Translations under genes and position numbers: made by a program
Notes under the pieces: generated by a model
Seen by the model: the letters and a program-made list of their open reading frames with translations, nothing else
The model's database searches: none
What the model was told of the DNA's origin: nothing
Part shown: positions 1-8,931 of the stretch, piece after piece
Layout: each line of letters opens with the position of its first letter
How positions within the stretch are numbered: position 1 is the first letter of the stretch
DNA from: Bacteroidales bacterium
GTDB lineage: Bacteria > Bacteroidota > Bacteroidia > Bacteroidales > Marinilabiliaceae
Assembly (NCBI GenBank): GCA_003249255.1
Contig: QKJP01000036.1
Coordinates: 207,889 to 271,888, forward strand
Length of the DNA: 64,000 nt
Reading direction: 5' to 3'

Positions 1-397
1 ATGATTCTAACACTTCATTTAGTTTAATTACCGATCGATGCAATGCTTCATGTGGTTGTTCAATTTCACTTAAAAGTTGTTCAAGACCCGGGTAATGCTT
101 TTCAGTATCTTTTCGATTTTGACTGTAATACCATTGTCCAAAATTGCATTGGTGATTATCTACTTCCACATTAATATGCTTAATGGAGGTGTCTGTGAAA
201 ATGACCTGTACTTTTTTCATCCATACCAAGTGATCGATATAGGCTTGTTTTAGACGCTCTTTTAAAGCTTGTCCCTTAAAATTTTGATTTACATTTTCAT
301 CCAAAAGGTTTATATAATAATAGGTACTTGCGAATGCAAATAAGATTACGAATAAAAAAGTACCAAATGCCCAAGTCATCTTCATTTTTATAGTCAT
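1..397 (-). CDS. membrane receptor with CZB zinc-binding domain (5' part only)
   Basis: An open frame runs leftward from an ATG at 397 off the left edge, giving 132 residues without a stop. Residues about 8-29 form one hydrophobic membrane segment. What follows reads as a CZB (chemoreceptor zinc-binding) domain: H56, C84 in a CNFGQW motif, and H116/H120 in PHEALH, the usual H...C...HxxxH ligand set. In known CZB proteins this domain binds zinc and senses hypochlorous acid or zinc in chemoreceptors and diguanylate cyclases. Here it directly follows the first membrane segment, so it would sit in the periplasm, whereas most characterised CZB domains are cytoplasmic. The rest of the protein (HAMP/MCP signal domain or another output) is outside the window. 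In-frame ATGs at 385 and 379 are alternative starts. Confidence 0.75.
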   Translation of the reverse strand, partial: MTIKMKMTWAFGTFLFVILFAFASTYYYINLLDENVNQNFKGQALKERLKQAYIDHLVWMKKVQVIFTDTSIKHINVEVDNHQCNFGQWYYSQNRKDTEKHYPGLEQLLSEIEQPHEALHRSVIKLNEVLES

Positions 398-567
398 AGG
401 CGTGTGTCTTAATGGTTTGAAATCAATATTATGTGTAATTAATTAAATGTACTTAAATTGAAAATTAACCGCCAGTCCTACCAACCAGAAAATGATAAAT
501 CTTGAATTGAACTTTATCGAATAGATCGCTTATTTTATAAACTGTGGAATATCTAAAAAAATTTATT

Positions 568-761
568 GAGGTCAATAGCTAAGTACATACATTTCTGCAT
601 AAATCTAAAAAGGCCCCAAAGTGGGCGATATCCCAAAGCCAAGCTTGTAAGGGCTAAGATATTTATCAGGTGTTTTTCATAGCCCTTCAGGCTATTAATG
701 ACACCGCATCTTTGATGCTAACGTAAGCTTACTATTGATAAGTATTTAACTATTTGCCTCT
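568..761. repeat. MITE/REP-like dispersed repeat, copy 1
   Basis: About 194 nt, closely matched by a second copy at 28666-28904. The outer 21 nt form imperfect terminal inverted repeats (GAGGTCAATAGCTAAGTAC at the left; the reverse complement of the right end begins GAGGCAAATAGTTAAATAC; about 16 of 21 match). Inside are short hairpins such as GCCCCAAAGTGGGC, AGCCCTTCAGGCT and GCATCTTTGATGC. There is no reading frame. It lies in the 480-nt non-coding gap between the receptor gene and dcp; nothing else was recognised in that gap. Confidence 0.75.
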
Positions 762-879
762 AGATTTTTAAATAAAACTTTCTTATAGTTTAAATTTTCA
801 CGAAAAAATGAGTTGACTCATCACAATACCTGTGAACAATTATTACTTTTAATCTACAAAAATTTGTATTGGATGTATT

Positions 880-2988
880 ATGAAGAAATCGTTAATAAGT
901 TTGTCTATAATAGGGCTATCCTTTATAGCTTGTCATCAGGTAACAACAAAAGAAATGAATAATCCATTTTTAGAAACATACACTACCCCTTATGGTATTC
1001 CACCCTTTGATCAAATCAACGATGAGCACTTTGAACCTGCCTTCGATTTGGGCATTAAAGAACTCAAAGAAGAGGTGCATCATATTGTGAATAACCCCGA
1101 AGAAGCATCTTTTGAGAATACCATTTTGGCATTAGAAAACAGTGGAGCTTTAATTGATAAAGTGAACAATGTATTTGGTAATGTCTTAGGGATGAATACC
1201 AATGATTCCTTACAGGCTAAAGCTCAGCGTATATATCCATTGCTTTCGAAATGCTATGATGAGATCTATTTAAACGATTCCTTATTTCAGCGGGTCAAGC
1301 AAGTTTATGATCAGAAAGATACATTGGAGCTTTCACTTGAGTCTAAGAAACTGTTAGACGAAACTTATAAAAGTTTTGTAAGAGGAGGGGCATTGTTAGA
1401 AAAAGATCAAAAAGAGGAATTAAAGAATATTAATGAAAAGCTTTCTGTTCTATCCTTAAAATTTGGAGATAATGTATTAGCGGAAACAAACGCTTTTAAA
1501 TTGGTGATAGACTACGAATCAGATTTAGCCGGTTTACCTCAAAGTAATATTGATGCAGCGGCTGAAACTGCTATTTCAACCGGAGATTCCGGCAAATGGG
1601 TATTTACCATTCAAAAGCCAAGTATGATCCCCTTCTTGCAATATGCTGAAAAACGAGACTTACGTGAAAAGATTTTTAAAGCCTACATCAATAAAGGGGA
1701 TAATAATAATGAGTACGACAATAAGGAGAACCTAAAAGAAATGGTTCAGTTAAGATTTAAGCGTGCTCAGTTATTAGGTTATAAAAATCATGCCGAATAT
1801 ATTTTGGATGAAAACATGGCTAAAACTCCGGCTACTGTATACGCTAAAATCAATAGTTTAATGGAAAAAGCTTTGGTGGTGGCTGAGAAAGAGGCTAAAG
1901 AATTACAGAGCATTATTGATGCTGAAGGAAACACTTTTAAATTAGAAGCCTGGGATTGGTGGTATTATGCCGAAAAGGTGAAAAAAGAAAAATATGATTT
2001 TGATGAAAATGAACTTCGCCCTTATTTTGAACTGAATAATACCTTATCTGGCCTTTTTATGGTGGCTGATAAGTTATATGGCTTAAAATTCGAAGCCATG
2101 AAAGATGTTCCTGTTCCTCATCCTGATGCTGTTGCATATAAAGTAAAAGAAGCGGATGATTCGATGATAGGAATTTTATTCATGGATTTTTATCCGCGTA
2201 AAAGTAAGCAAGGGGGTGCTTGGATGAGTTCATACCGAAAGCAATATAAAGCAAACGGTGAGAATCAAATGCCTTTGATTACGATGGTTTGTAACTTTAC
2301 TAAACCAACCGGAGATACACCTGCTTTATTAAGTGTTGAGGAAGTAAATACTTTATTTCATGAGTTTGGTCATGCCCTTCATGGTTTATTGTCGAAGTGT
2401 ACTTATAAGAGTTTGTCGGGAACTTCGGTGGCTCGTGATTTTGTAGAATTGCCTTCTCAAATCATGGAAAATTGGGCAGTTGAACCAGAAGTGTTAAAAC
2501 TGTTTGCCAAACATTATCAAAGTGGCGAAGTGATTCCGGATGAGTTGATTTCTAAATTTAAAAACAGCAGCTTGTTTAACCAAGGCTTTGAAACGGTGGA
2601 GTACATGGCAGCTGCTATTATTGATATGGATTACCATACATGTGAAAGCAGTGATGATTTTAATGTACTTGAGTTCGAAAAACAGTCAATTGCTAACATG
2701 AAGTTAATGCCTGAAATAGAATTGCGATACAGAAGTACATACTTTAATCATATTTTTTCAGGTGGCTATTCTTCCGGTTATTACAGTTATATCTGGGCCG
2801 AAATATTGGATGCAGATGCCTATGATTATTTCCTTCAAAATGGAGTATTTGATAAGGCAATTGCAACCTCATTCAGAAAGAATATCCTTGAGAAAGGAGG
2901 GACAGAGGACCCTATGAAATTATACCTCGATTTTAGAGGACAAGAACCTGATGAAACCGCACTTTTAAAACGCAGAGGTTTAATGTAG
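880..2988 (+). CDS. dcp: M3 family metallopeptidase, peptidyl-dipeptidase Dcp type, lipoprotein
   Basis: Zinc peptidase of the thimet oligopeptidase/Dcp family, which removes C-terminal dipeptides from oligopeptides. The motif HEFGHALH lies at residues 494-501 and the third zinc ligand is E523 in the ELPSQ block, giving the HExxH-x24-E spacing of M3 enzymes. The 702-residue length suits Dcp. The N-terminus is a lipoprotein signal peptide ending in IAC (Cys18), so the enzyme is probably anchored in the periplasm or outer membrane. This is common for Bacteroidota paralogues but differs from the E. coli cytoplasmic form. It appears monocistronic, with a terminator just downstream at 3021. Confidence 0.93.
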   Translation: MKKSLISLSIIGLSFIACHQVTTKEMNNPFLETYTTPYGIPPFDQINDEHFEPAFDLGIKELKEEVHHIVNNPEEASFENTILALENSGALIDKVNNVFGNVLGMNTNDSLQAKAQRIYPLLSKCYDEIYLNDSLFQRVKQVYDQKDTLELSLESKKLLDETYKSFVRGGALLEKDQKEELKNINEKLSVLSLKFGDNVLAETNAFKLVIDYESDLAGLPQSNIDAAAETAISTGDSGKWVFTIQKPSMIPFLQYAEKRDLREKIFKAYINKGDNNNEYDNKENLKEMVQLRFKRAQLLGYKNHAEYILDENMAKTPATVYAKINSLMEKALVVAEKEAKELQSIIDAEGNTFKLEAWDWWYYAEKVKKEKYDFDENELRPYFELNNTLSGLFMVADKLYGLKFEAMKDVPVPHPDAVAYKVKEADDSMIGILFMDFYPRKSKQGGAWMSSYRKQYKANGENQMPLITMVCNFTKPTGDTPALLSVEEVNTLFHEFGHALHGLLSKCTYKSLSGTSVARDFVELPSQIMENWAVEPEVLKLFAKHYQSGEVIPDELISKFKNSSLFNQGFETVEYMAAAIIDMDYHTCESSDDFNVLEFEKQSIANMKLMPEIELRYRSTYFNHIFSGGYSSGYYSYIWAEILDADAYDYFLQNGVFDKAIATSFRKNILEKGGTEDPMKLYLDFRGQEPDETALLKRRGLM

Positions 2989-3020
2989 GTAACGGTAGTG
3001 ATCAATTTATTAGATGAATT

Positions 3021-3047
3021 AATCCCGCTACAACTGCGGGATTTTTT
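3021..3047 (+). terminator. Rho-independent terminator after dcp
   Basis: Stem AATCCCGC/GCGGGATT with a short loop followed by a T run. The rest of the 375-nt gap between dcp and the next gene (2989-3363) shows no gene or other structure. Confidence 0.85.
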
Positions 3048-3363
3048 GTTGAAGGTAAGAAGATTGGAGGTTTAAGAAATGGAAACATTTATTTATTTTT
3101 TAATTCTCTAATTTCCTCATTATTAGGTTGAGTATAAATCTAATTCATGGAATTAATCAGTTCTTTCAACAATGAAATAAGTAATTTCAAGTAAATATTC
3201 AGGTATAAAGGTCAGTAACTAGGTAGACGTTAGCTTAAGTTAATAAATGCTAATTAGTTTTTATTATCCTTAAAACGCCAAACCTTAGGGGTTTAGGATC
3301 GTAACGGAGAGTAAAATAGAAGAAAAGTCTATTTTACTTTTTTCCAGATTAGACCTAAATAAC

Positions 3364-3792
3364 ATGAGAATTGACTACAAAATTCTGCCTGAAAAGAATC
3401 TACTTATTCAGCAGTATAGTGAAGGCTTTGATGTAGAGGATTATGAACACTACATTGAAAGAGTAAAGAAGGATCCCTGGTGGGAATGCGTGAAATATGT
3501 ATTAACAGATGCACGCGGAGTAGAATCAGGAATTGCCTATGAGAATTTGAACCACTTAGTGTATTTACGTACTGAGGTGATTCAAAAAAAGTATTTTAAT
3601 GTGTTTTTGGTCGATAAACCTTTAGCTACTGCCACTGTTATTGCCTATAAAGACATTATGGGACCGAAAGGTTTTGAGTATGAATTTTGTTCGACTTTGC
3701 CACATGCATTACTCCTTCTAAAACTTAGAAACCAGCAAATAGAAATTGAACAAATTTTACAAGGCTTTTCTAAAAATATAAGTTTGAAGTAG
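3364..3792 (+). CDS. conserved hypothetical protein, STAS/SpoIIAA-like fold suspected
   Basis: A 142-residue soluble protein with no signal peptide or membrane segment. The pattern (short strand, amphipathic helix DVEDYEHYIERV, then strand YVLTDARG) resembles the small SpoIIAA/STAS-like cytosolic proteins common in Bacteroidota, but no catalytic motif is visible and the assignment is tentative. It stands alone between two terminators, so context gives no hint of function. Confidence 0.6.
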   Translation: MRIDYKILPEKNLLIQQYSEGFDVEDYEHYIERVKKDPWWECVKYVLTDARGVESGIAYENLNHLVYLRTEVIQKKYFNVFLVDKPLATATVIAYKDIMGPKGFEYEFCSTLPHALLLLKLRNQQIEIEQILQGFSKNISLK

Positions 3793-3815
3793 ACGATAAA
3801 AAAAATTAAAACCGG

Positions 3816-3845
3816 GGCTTTCTCATTCGGAGAAAGCCTTTTTTT
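3816..3845 (+). terminator. terminator after the STAS-like gene
   Basis: Nine-base perfect stem GGCTTTCTC/GAGAAAGCC, five-base loop, followed by seven T. The remaining sequence to 4072 holds nothing recognisable. Confidence 0.9.
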
Positions 3846-4072
3846 AAGGCTAGAAATTATTCAATCTTTGGCAAATTGAGCAGTGCAAAATTAGTACAAG
3901 GCGAAAGTGTAATCTTACAACGGGTGTAGCTTATGGATGCGTTTTATTATTGAAAACTTACTGGAATACAAGGAATTTACTATTATGCTGAATGGGGAGT
4001 AGTTAAAATAGTTTTGCATTCCATGCTTGCATTAAAGAATAATTATTCATGGTTTAAGAGTTTGTATCGAGT

Positions 4073-4101
4073 CAAAAAAAAGGCCAGCTTAATGGCTGAC
4101 C
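4073..4101 (-). terminator. terminator of the S41 protease gene
   Basis: Read on the minus strand: stem GGTCAGC/GCTGGCC (one G-U pair) and a run of seven or more T. Confidence 0.8.
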
Positions 4102-4120
4102 TCCTTTCAAATTTTTATTG

Positions 4121-5857
4121 CTAATCCAAAGCTTCTTTTTCTTTTTTCTTTTGTTGGCGTTTATCGCCCGCGTGAGAAAGAATGGATCCATCAAGTAGTC
4201 CGTCATACTCATTGGATTTACTAAATAGTTTTTTAGCTTCGGCCAATTCTTTATCCTCTTTTAAGCTAACTATTACCCCGCCTTTTTGATAGTAATAGCG
4301 TTTAGTAATTTCAATGGCTAATAGCTCTTTAATTTCTGAACTAAATAATTTTAAATCTTTCTCAGTATCTAACTTCAGCACATTTTCCAAAGACTTGAAT
4401 TCATCAGAAGCCACATCGAAGTAATCTTCTTTTTTAGCCGTTTCGATCAATTCTTTTAGCATTTCTTGTGAATGAGATTCGTATTTAAAATCTTCTTTGG
4501 CCTTCACAAAAGCAATGAAGGCATTATAAATGTCATCCGTGATTTCAAAATCTTCCGGCTGAGCAATTGATTTATTGTTTACGGCAAATTCAGTCGCAAA
4601 ATCAAACACCATTTGTTGAGCCATTATCGCATAAGTAATGTTCGAATATTTCTGAATATCCACTGTAATATCTGGAGAAATCCCACCGCCATCATACACC
4701 TTACGGCCATTTTTAGTTTGGAATTCACTTATCAATGAATCAGGCACTAAACCAACACTGCCATCTTCATTGCGATTTGAATAATCTACGGCTTGAATAC
4801 ATCTGCCCGAAGGAATGTAATATTTGGCAGTAGTAACTTTTAATTTGGCATTGTAGGATAAGTTTCTGGTAGTTTGTACTAAACCTTTACCAAATGAACG
4901 TTGACCAATGATAACGGCACGATCAAGATCTTGTAAAGCGCCTGAAACAATTTCCGAAGCTGAAGCAGATCCACGGCTTATCAATACTGCCATTGGCATA
5001 ATCGTATCGATAGGATCTTGGTTCGCTTTATAGATTTTGTCCCATTGATGAACTTTTCCTTTTGTACTTACCACTTCCTGTCCTCGAGGTACAAAAAGAT
5101 TTACAATTTTAACGGCTTCATCTAGTAAACCACCTGGATTAGCTCTTAAATCAAGAATGATGCTTTTTGCCCCTTGTTTGTCACGCAGGTCAAGAAAGGC
5201 ATCTTTAACCTCTTTACTGCAATCCTGGGTGAAATTGCTTAGCATAATCAATCCTGTTTCATCATTCACCATGCCTGCGTATTCTACTGCATTGATCTGG
5301 ATTTTTTTACGCTCAAATTCAAATGCCAGAGGCTTGTTTTCACCCGGACGCTCTACTTTTATTTTTACTGTGGTATTGGCCGGACCTTTTAACAGGTCAC
5401 TTACATCAGATGTATTCTTATCCACAACATTTTTTCCATCTACTTCCAATACTTTATCTCCGGCTTTTAAACCGGCTTTGGCAGCAGGAAAACCTTCGTA
5501 AGGCTCGGCAATGACTACATATTGACCTTTTTTTGAAATTAATGAACCAATACCGGCATATTCACCGGTGGTCATAAATTTAAAATCCTCCATATCATCC
5601 TCCGGAATATAGGTGGTGTATGGATCTAAGGATTCAAGCATTTCATTAATACCGGTGGTGATTAATTCTTCAGGATCAGTTTTATCTACGTAATAGCTGT
5701 TTAATTCTCTAAAGAGTGTGTAGAAAATATCCAGATTTTTAACAATGTCGAAGTTGCGTTTGTCATCATTAAAACTGTATAATCCAAAAAGCATTACGAA
5801 TACAACAGAAAGCGAGGCCATCCATTTTATTCTTTTCTTTCCAATCAATTGCTTCAT
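4121..5857 (-). CDS. S41 family C-terminal processing protease (CtpA/Prc-like)
   Basis: Serine protease with Ser/Lys catalysis that processes or degrades envelope proteins from their C-terminal end. Residues about 12-29 form an N-terminal membrane anchor or signal segment. A PDZ domain lies around 95-175, then the S41 core, where GSASASE carries the nucleophile S299 and FGKG carries the general base K324. The 25-residue spacing equals that of E. coli Prc (S430/K455). The 578-residue length is normal for Bacteroidota CtpA-type enzymes. It is monocistronic, with its own terminator and a -7 element (TAACTTTG, minus strand) at 5914-5921. Confidence 0.93.
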   Translation of the reverse strand: MKQLIGKKRIKWMASLSVVFVMLFGLYSFNDDKRNFDIVKNLDIFYTLFRELNSYYVDKTDPEELITTGINEMLESLDPYTTYIPEDDMEDFKFMTTGEYAGIGSLISKKGQYVVIAEPYEGFPAAKAGLKAGDKVLEVDGKNVVDKNTSDVSDLLKGPANTTVKIKVERPGENKPLAFEFERKKIQINAVEYAGMVNDETGLIMLSNFTQDCSKEVKDAFLDLRDKQGAKSIILDLRANPGGLLDEAVKIVNLFVPRGQEVVSTKGKVHQWDKIYKANQDPIDTIMPMAVLISRGSASASEIVSGALQDLDRAVIIGQRSFGKGLVQTTRNLSYNAKLKVTTAKYYIPSGRCIQAVDYSNRNEDGSVGLVPDSLISEFQTKNGRKVYDGGGISPDITVDIQKYSNITYAIMAQQMVFDFATEFAVNNKSIAQPEDFEITDDIYNAFIAFVKAKEDFKYESHSQEMLKELIETAKKEDYFDVASDEFKSLENVLKLDTEKDLKLFSSEIKELLAIEITKRYYYQKGGVIVSLKEDKELAEAKKLFSKSNEYDGLLDGSILSHAGDKRQQKKKEKEALD

Positions 5858-5913
5858 ATTTATGTGTTTCTGAATGTTCTATTGTGAATAGCTATGGCCA
5901 AGCGGCCGAATAA

Positions 5914-5921
5914 CAAAGTTA
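5914..5921 (-). promoter_or_regulatory. -7 element (TAACTTTG) of the S41 protease gene
   Basis: Matches the Bacteroidota sigma-A consensus TAnnTTTG, 57 nt upstream of the start codon. No convincing -33 element was found. The rest of the 480-nt divergent gap (5858-6338) is AT-rich without other structure, apart from a second -7 match facing the next gene. Confidence 0.5.
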
Positions 5922-6305
5922 ATATTTCTATGGAAAAAAGGGCATTTAATTTTAGGTCTGTTCTTGATTAATGTTAGTCTTTTTAAGGTCAAAGGCAGAA
6001 ATATTCATTGAGCTGATATCTTAATGCGAAAATTAGTAAATAGCTAATGTTCGATGATTAAAAATGGTAAATCAAAAATAGTAAATCCGGTTAAGTGTCA
6101 TTATATTTAAATTAATGATACGGATAATGATGTATAATGGGTGTTCTTTTTGCTTACTTTAACTTAAATTTAACCAATGAATAGTTGCCCAGGTTATTTT
6201 ACCAGAGGATAAAAACAAACAAAAATGGGAAATTTTCGACTTAACATAAGTGATTTTTGTCAATAAATTTAATCTTGATTTTTCTTTTCATCGTCGAATT
6301 AAGTT

Positions 6306-6313
6306 TACTTTTG
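6306..6313 (+). promoter_or_regulatory. -7 element (TACTTTTG) of the aldehyde dehydrogenase gene
   Basis: Exact TAnnTTTG match 25 nt upstream of the ATG at 6339; no clear -33 partner at the expected 19-21 nt spacing. Confidence 0.5.
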
Positions 6314-6338
6314 AGGTTCGATTTAAAAATATTTCTGG

Positions 6339-7709
6339 ATGTATTTAAAAAGCATTAATCCCGATAATGGTGAAATAGTTAGGGAGTTTGAAGAGTTTCA
6401 TTGGGATGAAATTGATACGATTATAGAAAAAAATTCCACCGTTTTTAAAACCTGGAAGAAAACGTCGTTTAGTGAACGTGCTGTTTATTTAAAAAAGGTA
6501 GCACAGGTATTAAGAACTAAATCGGAAGGACTGGCTTTTAACATTACCCTCGAGATGGGGAAAAGTATCGTAGAAGCTCGTGCTGAAATTGAAAAGTGCG
6601 CTTGGGTTTGCGAGTATTATGCTGATAATGCTGAGGATTTTCTGAAAAAGGAACCGATTGCGTCTGATTATTCAGAGTCTTATGTGTCCTTTCATCCCAT
6701 GGGATCAATTTTAGGGATTATGCCTTGGAACTTTCCTTTTTGGCAAGTCTTTCGATTTGCAGCTCCGGCACTAATGGCCGGTAATACCGTTGTTTTAAAA
6801 CATTCATCAAATGTGCCGGGGTGTGCTTTAGCCATCGAAAAGCTGTTTGAAGAAGCCGGTGTTCCAGAGAATGTTTTTAATGTCCTGTTGGTCACAAATC
6901 GTAAGGTTGAGAAAATTATTTTAGATAAACGTATAAAAGGGATTGCCTTAACCGGAAGTGCACGAGTTGGAAAGGAAGTGGCTGCCATAGCCGGTAAGAA
7001 GCTAAAAAAATGTGTACTTGAATTAGGCGGTAGTGATCCGTATCTAATCTTGGAAGATGCAGATGTAGAAAAGGCCGTTGAGTTATGCGTTGAAGGTCGT
7101 TTGGTCAATGCCGGTCAAAGCTGTATTGGAGCCAAACGTTTTATAGTGGTCGATTCGGTATACGATGCTTTTGAATCTGCCTTTGTGGCTAAAATGCGAG
7201 CTGTTAAAATGGGTGATCCGTTTGACGAAAGCAATCAAATTGGTCCATTAGCTCGCTCTAATCAACGTGAAGATTTACACATGCAGGTCATGAATAGCGT
7301 TGATAAAGGAGCAAAATTGTTATGCGGCGGTTTTATTCCTGAAGATATGCAAGGTTCCTACTATCCTGGTACGGTTTTGTCTGATGTTCAGGCAGGTATG
7401 GCTGCTTATCAGGAAGAATTATTTGGACCCGTTGCTGCTTTAATTAAAGTTAAAGATGAAGCCGAGGCCATTCAAGTCGCCAACGATACTAATTATGGAT
7501 TAGGTGCCGGTGTTTTTACAAAGGATGTTGAGCGAGGACGACGCATCGCTGATGAATGTTTGGAAGCTGGTTGCTGTTTTGTAAACGATTATGTGAAGTC
7601 AGATCCGCGTTTACCTTTTGGAGGAATTAAAAACAGTGGTTTTGGCCGTGAGTTATCCCATTATGGAATTAAAGAGTTCATGAATATTAAAACAATTGCG
7701 ATTAAATAG
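6339..7709 (+). CDS. NAD(P)-dependent aldehyde dehydrogenase, succinate-semialdehyde dehydrogenase-like
   Basis: Aldehyde dehydrogenase superfamily enzyme that oxidises an aldehyde to the acid. The general base E228 lies in LELGGSDP and the nucleophile C262 in NAGQSCIG; the PWNFPFWQ and KHSSNVPG cofactor-binding blocks are present. The length (456) and the GGIKNSGFGRELSHYGI tail are typical of the YneI/Sad group of succinate-semialdehyde dehydrogenases, but substrate cannot be fixed from sequence. It is a single gene with its own promoter and terminator, and no GABA or 4-hydroxybutyrate genes are adjacent. Confidence 0.9.
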   Translation: MYLKSINPDNGEIVREFEEFHWDEIDTIIEKNSTVFKTWKKTSFSERAVYLKKVAQVLRTKSEGLAFNITLEMGKSIVEARAEIEKCAWVCEYYADNAEDFLKKEPIASDYSESYVSFHPMGSILGIMPWNFPFWQVFRFAAPALMAGNTVVLKHSSNVPGCALAIEKLFEEAGVPENVFNVLLVTNRKVEKIILDKRIKGIALTGSARVGKEVAAIAGKKLKKCVLELGGSDPYLILEDADVEKAVELCVEGRLVNAGQSCIGAKRFIVVDSVYDAFESAFVAKMRAVKMGDPFDESNQIGPLARSNQREDLHMQVMNSVDKGAKLLCGGFIPEDMQGSYYPGTVLSDVQAGMAAYQEELFGPVAALIKVKDEAEAIQVANDTNYGLGAGVFTKDVERGRRIADECLEAGCCFVNDYVKSDPRLPFGGIKNSGFGRELSHYGIKEFMNIKTIAIK

Positions 7710-7730
7710 TCAGATTTATAAAAACGTAAG

Positions 7731-7765
7731 AAACCCTTCAGATATTACTATTTGAGGGGTTTTTC
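7731..7765 (+). terminator. terminator after aldehyde dehydrogenase
   Basis: Stem ACCCTTCA/TTGAGGGGT followed by TTTTT. Confidence 0.8.
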
Positions 7766-7973
7766 TGTAGTGTATCGGAAGATTTAGGTAAATATCTGTT
7801 TTAATGGAGACGAACAGTATTTAGCATTTTTCTGGAGTGAGCTTGCTACACAAAGCGAAGTCCTAAGACTACACAGGTATTGGAGTGAAAAAATTGATGG
7901 GATCTGGAGCGAAATCTCCCTTTTTTTTGCCCTTATTTTTGTGTAAAACTTCTTTTTAAACATCTAGAAATGC

Positions 7974-8414
7974 TTAAAGCATATCATCTAAGATCCTGAT
8001 CGCCTCTGAAATACATTTACCACAGACTTCATGAAACATGTTTTTTTCTTTAAACTCTTGTTGTCCTTGCTCAGTTTTAAGATCACATTGAATTAAGTTT
8101 GAACATTGATCTGAATCAAATTTCTCAATGAATTTTTCTTGAAAAGATCTAATGGACAATGCGGTTTCTTTTTTTTGCTCTGAAAAAGATAACTTGCTAT
8201 TTGAGTGATGGATACCTAATATCATATAGGCTCCTGTTACAGCGCCACATGTTTGCTGTAGTTGTCCCATGCCTGCACCAAAACCCATTGTAGTTTTTAA
8301 AATGAGCTCTTCTTCTTCATTGTTTATAAAAACTGATGCCACAGATTGGGCGCAGTTAAATCCGTTTTCAAAATTCTGAATAGCTTTTTCGATTTTTGTT
8401 TCTGTTTTATTCAT
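7974..8414 (-). CDS. C_GCAxxG_C_C family redox-active protein
   Basis: Small protein (146 residues from the ATG at 8414) with the family signature: NCAQSV near the N-terminus, then TCGAVTGAYM, a later DQCSNL, and a CGKC near the C-terminus. The family is annotated as a possible redox-active or iron-sulfur protein; its biochemical role is not established. An upstream in-frame ATG at 8546 would add 44 residues rich in F, K and C that do not resemble the family, so the internal start MNKTETKI is preferred. No operon partners. Confidence 0.85.
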   Translation of the reverse strand: MNKTETKIEKAIQNFENGFNCAQSVASVFINNEEEELILKTTMGFGAGMGQLQQTCGAVTGAYMILGIHHSNSKLSFSEQKKETALSIRSFQEKFIEKFDSDQCSNLIQCDLKTEQGQQEFKEKNMFHEVCGKCISEAIRILDDML

Positions 8415-8617
8415 TGTACCGAGAATTATAGCCTCAAATGGTTTTTTGACCTGGTTAGTTATTTTCTGTCTTTGCGAATGTTTAAAACATGTAAAAATAT
8501 TAAAAAAAATAAATTCATTGACGCAACCATCCTTCTTAATGAGCATCTTACAGTATAGAATCGGGAAAGTTTTACTTATTAACCAGGTTGCATATTGGAA
8601 CCATAAATCAAAGTGCT

Positions 8618-8737
8618 ATGAGAGAAAAGGTCGTTTCATTTTTGAGCAGAGAAGTAAATGGTATTGAGATTCCTGTTAGGTTTTTAATTTTTCAGATTGT
8701 GATTGTATCAATTGTAACAGTAGCAATCATTGCGTAA
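8618..8737 (+). CDS. putative 39-residue single-pass membrane protein
   Basis: A short frame MREKVVSFLSREVNG... ending in a hydrophobic stretch FLIFQIVIVSIVTVAIIA that would span the membrane once. It is followed about 45 nt later by a strong terminator, which otherwise has no gene to serve in this 500-nt gap. There is no known family, and no ribosome-binding signal is expected in this phylum. The evidence is the charged N-terminus plus TM helix and the matching terminator; translation is unproven. Confidence 0.45.
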   Translation: MREKVVSFLSREVNGIEIPVRFLIFQIVIVSIVTVAIIA

Positions 8738-8779
8738 CTAAACATTACTGACCAAACTAACAACCTATTTAAAAAATTG

Positions 8780-8814
8780 GCCTGTCTATTATTTAGACAG
8801 GCTTTTGTTTTTTT
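8780..8814 (+). terminator. terminator downstream of the small membrane ORF
   Basis: Stem GCCTGTCTA/TAGACAGGC and a T-rich tail on the plus strand. Confidence 0.85.
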
Positions 8815-8931
8815 GTACTTAGTGCATTGTCCCGCTTGTTAGATATTTTGTATAATTTGCGAGTGCTATTTAATATTGAAATAGCTTTTTTTATATTTTG
8901 GCATTGATATTTTTGACTTAGGAATGATAGT

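Noticed and set aside
568..761. CRISPR array or small RNA at the 0.6 kb and 28.7 kb repeats
   Set aside because: Only two dispersed copies, no regular spacer pattern, no promoter-terminator pair; structure fits a MITE/REP element.
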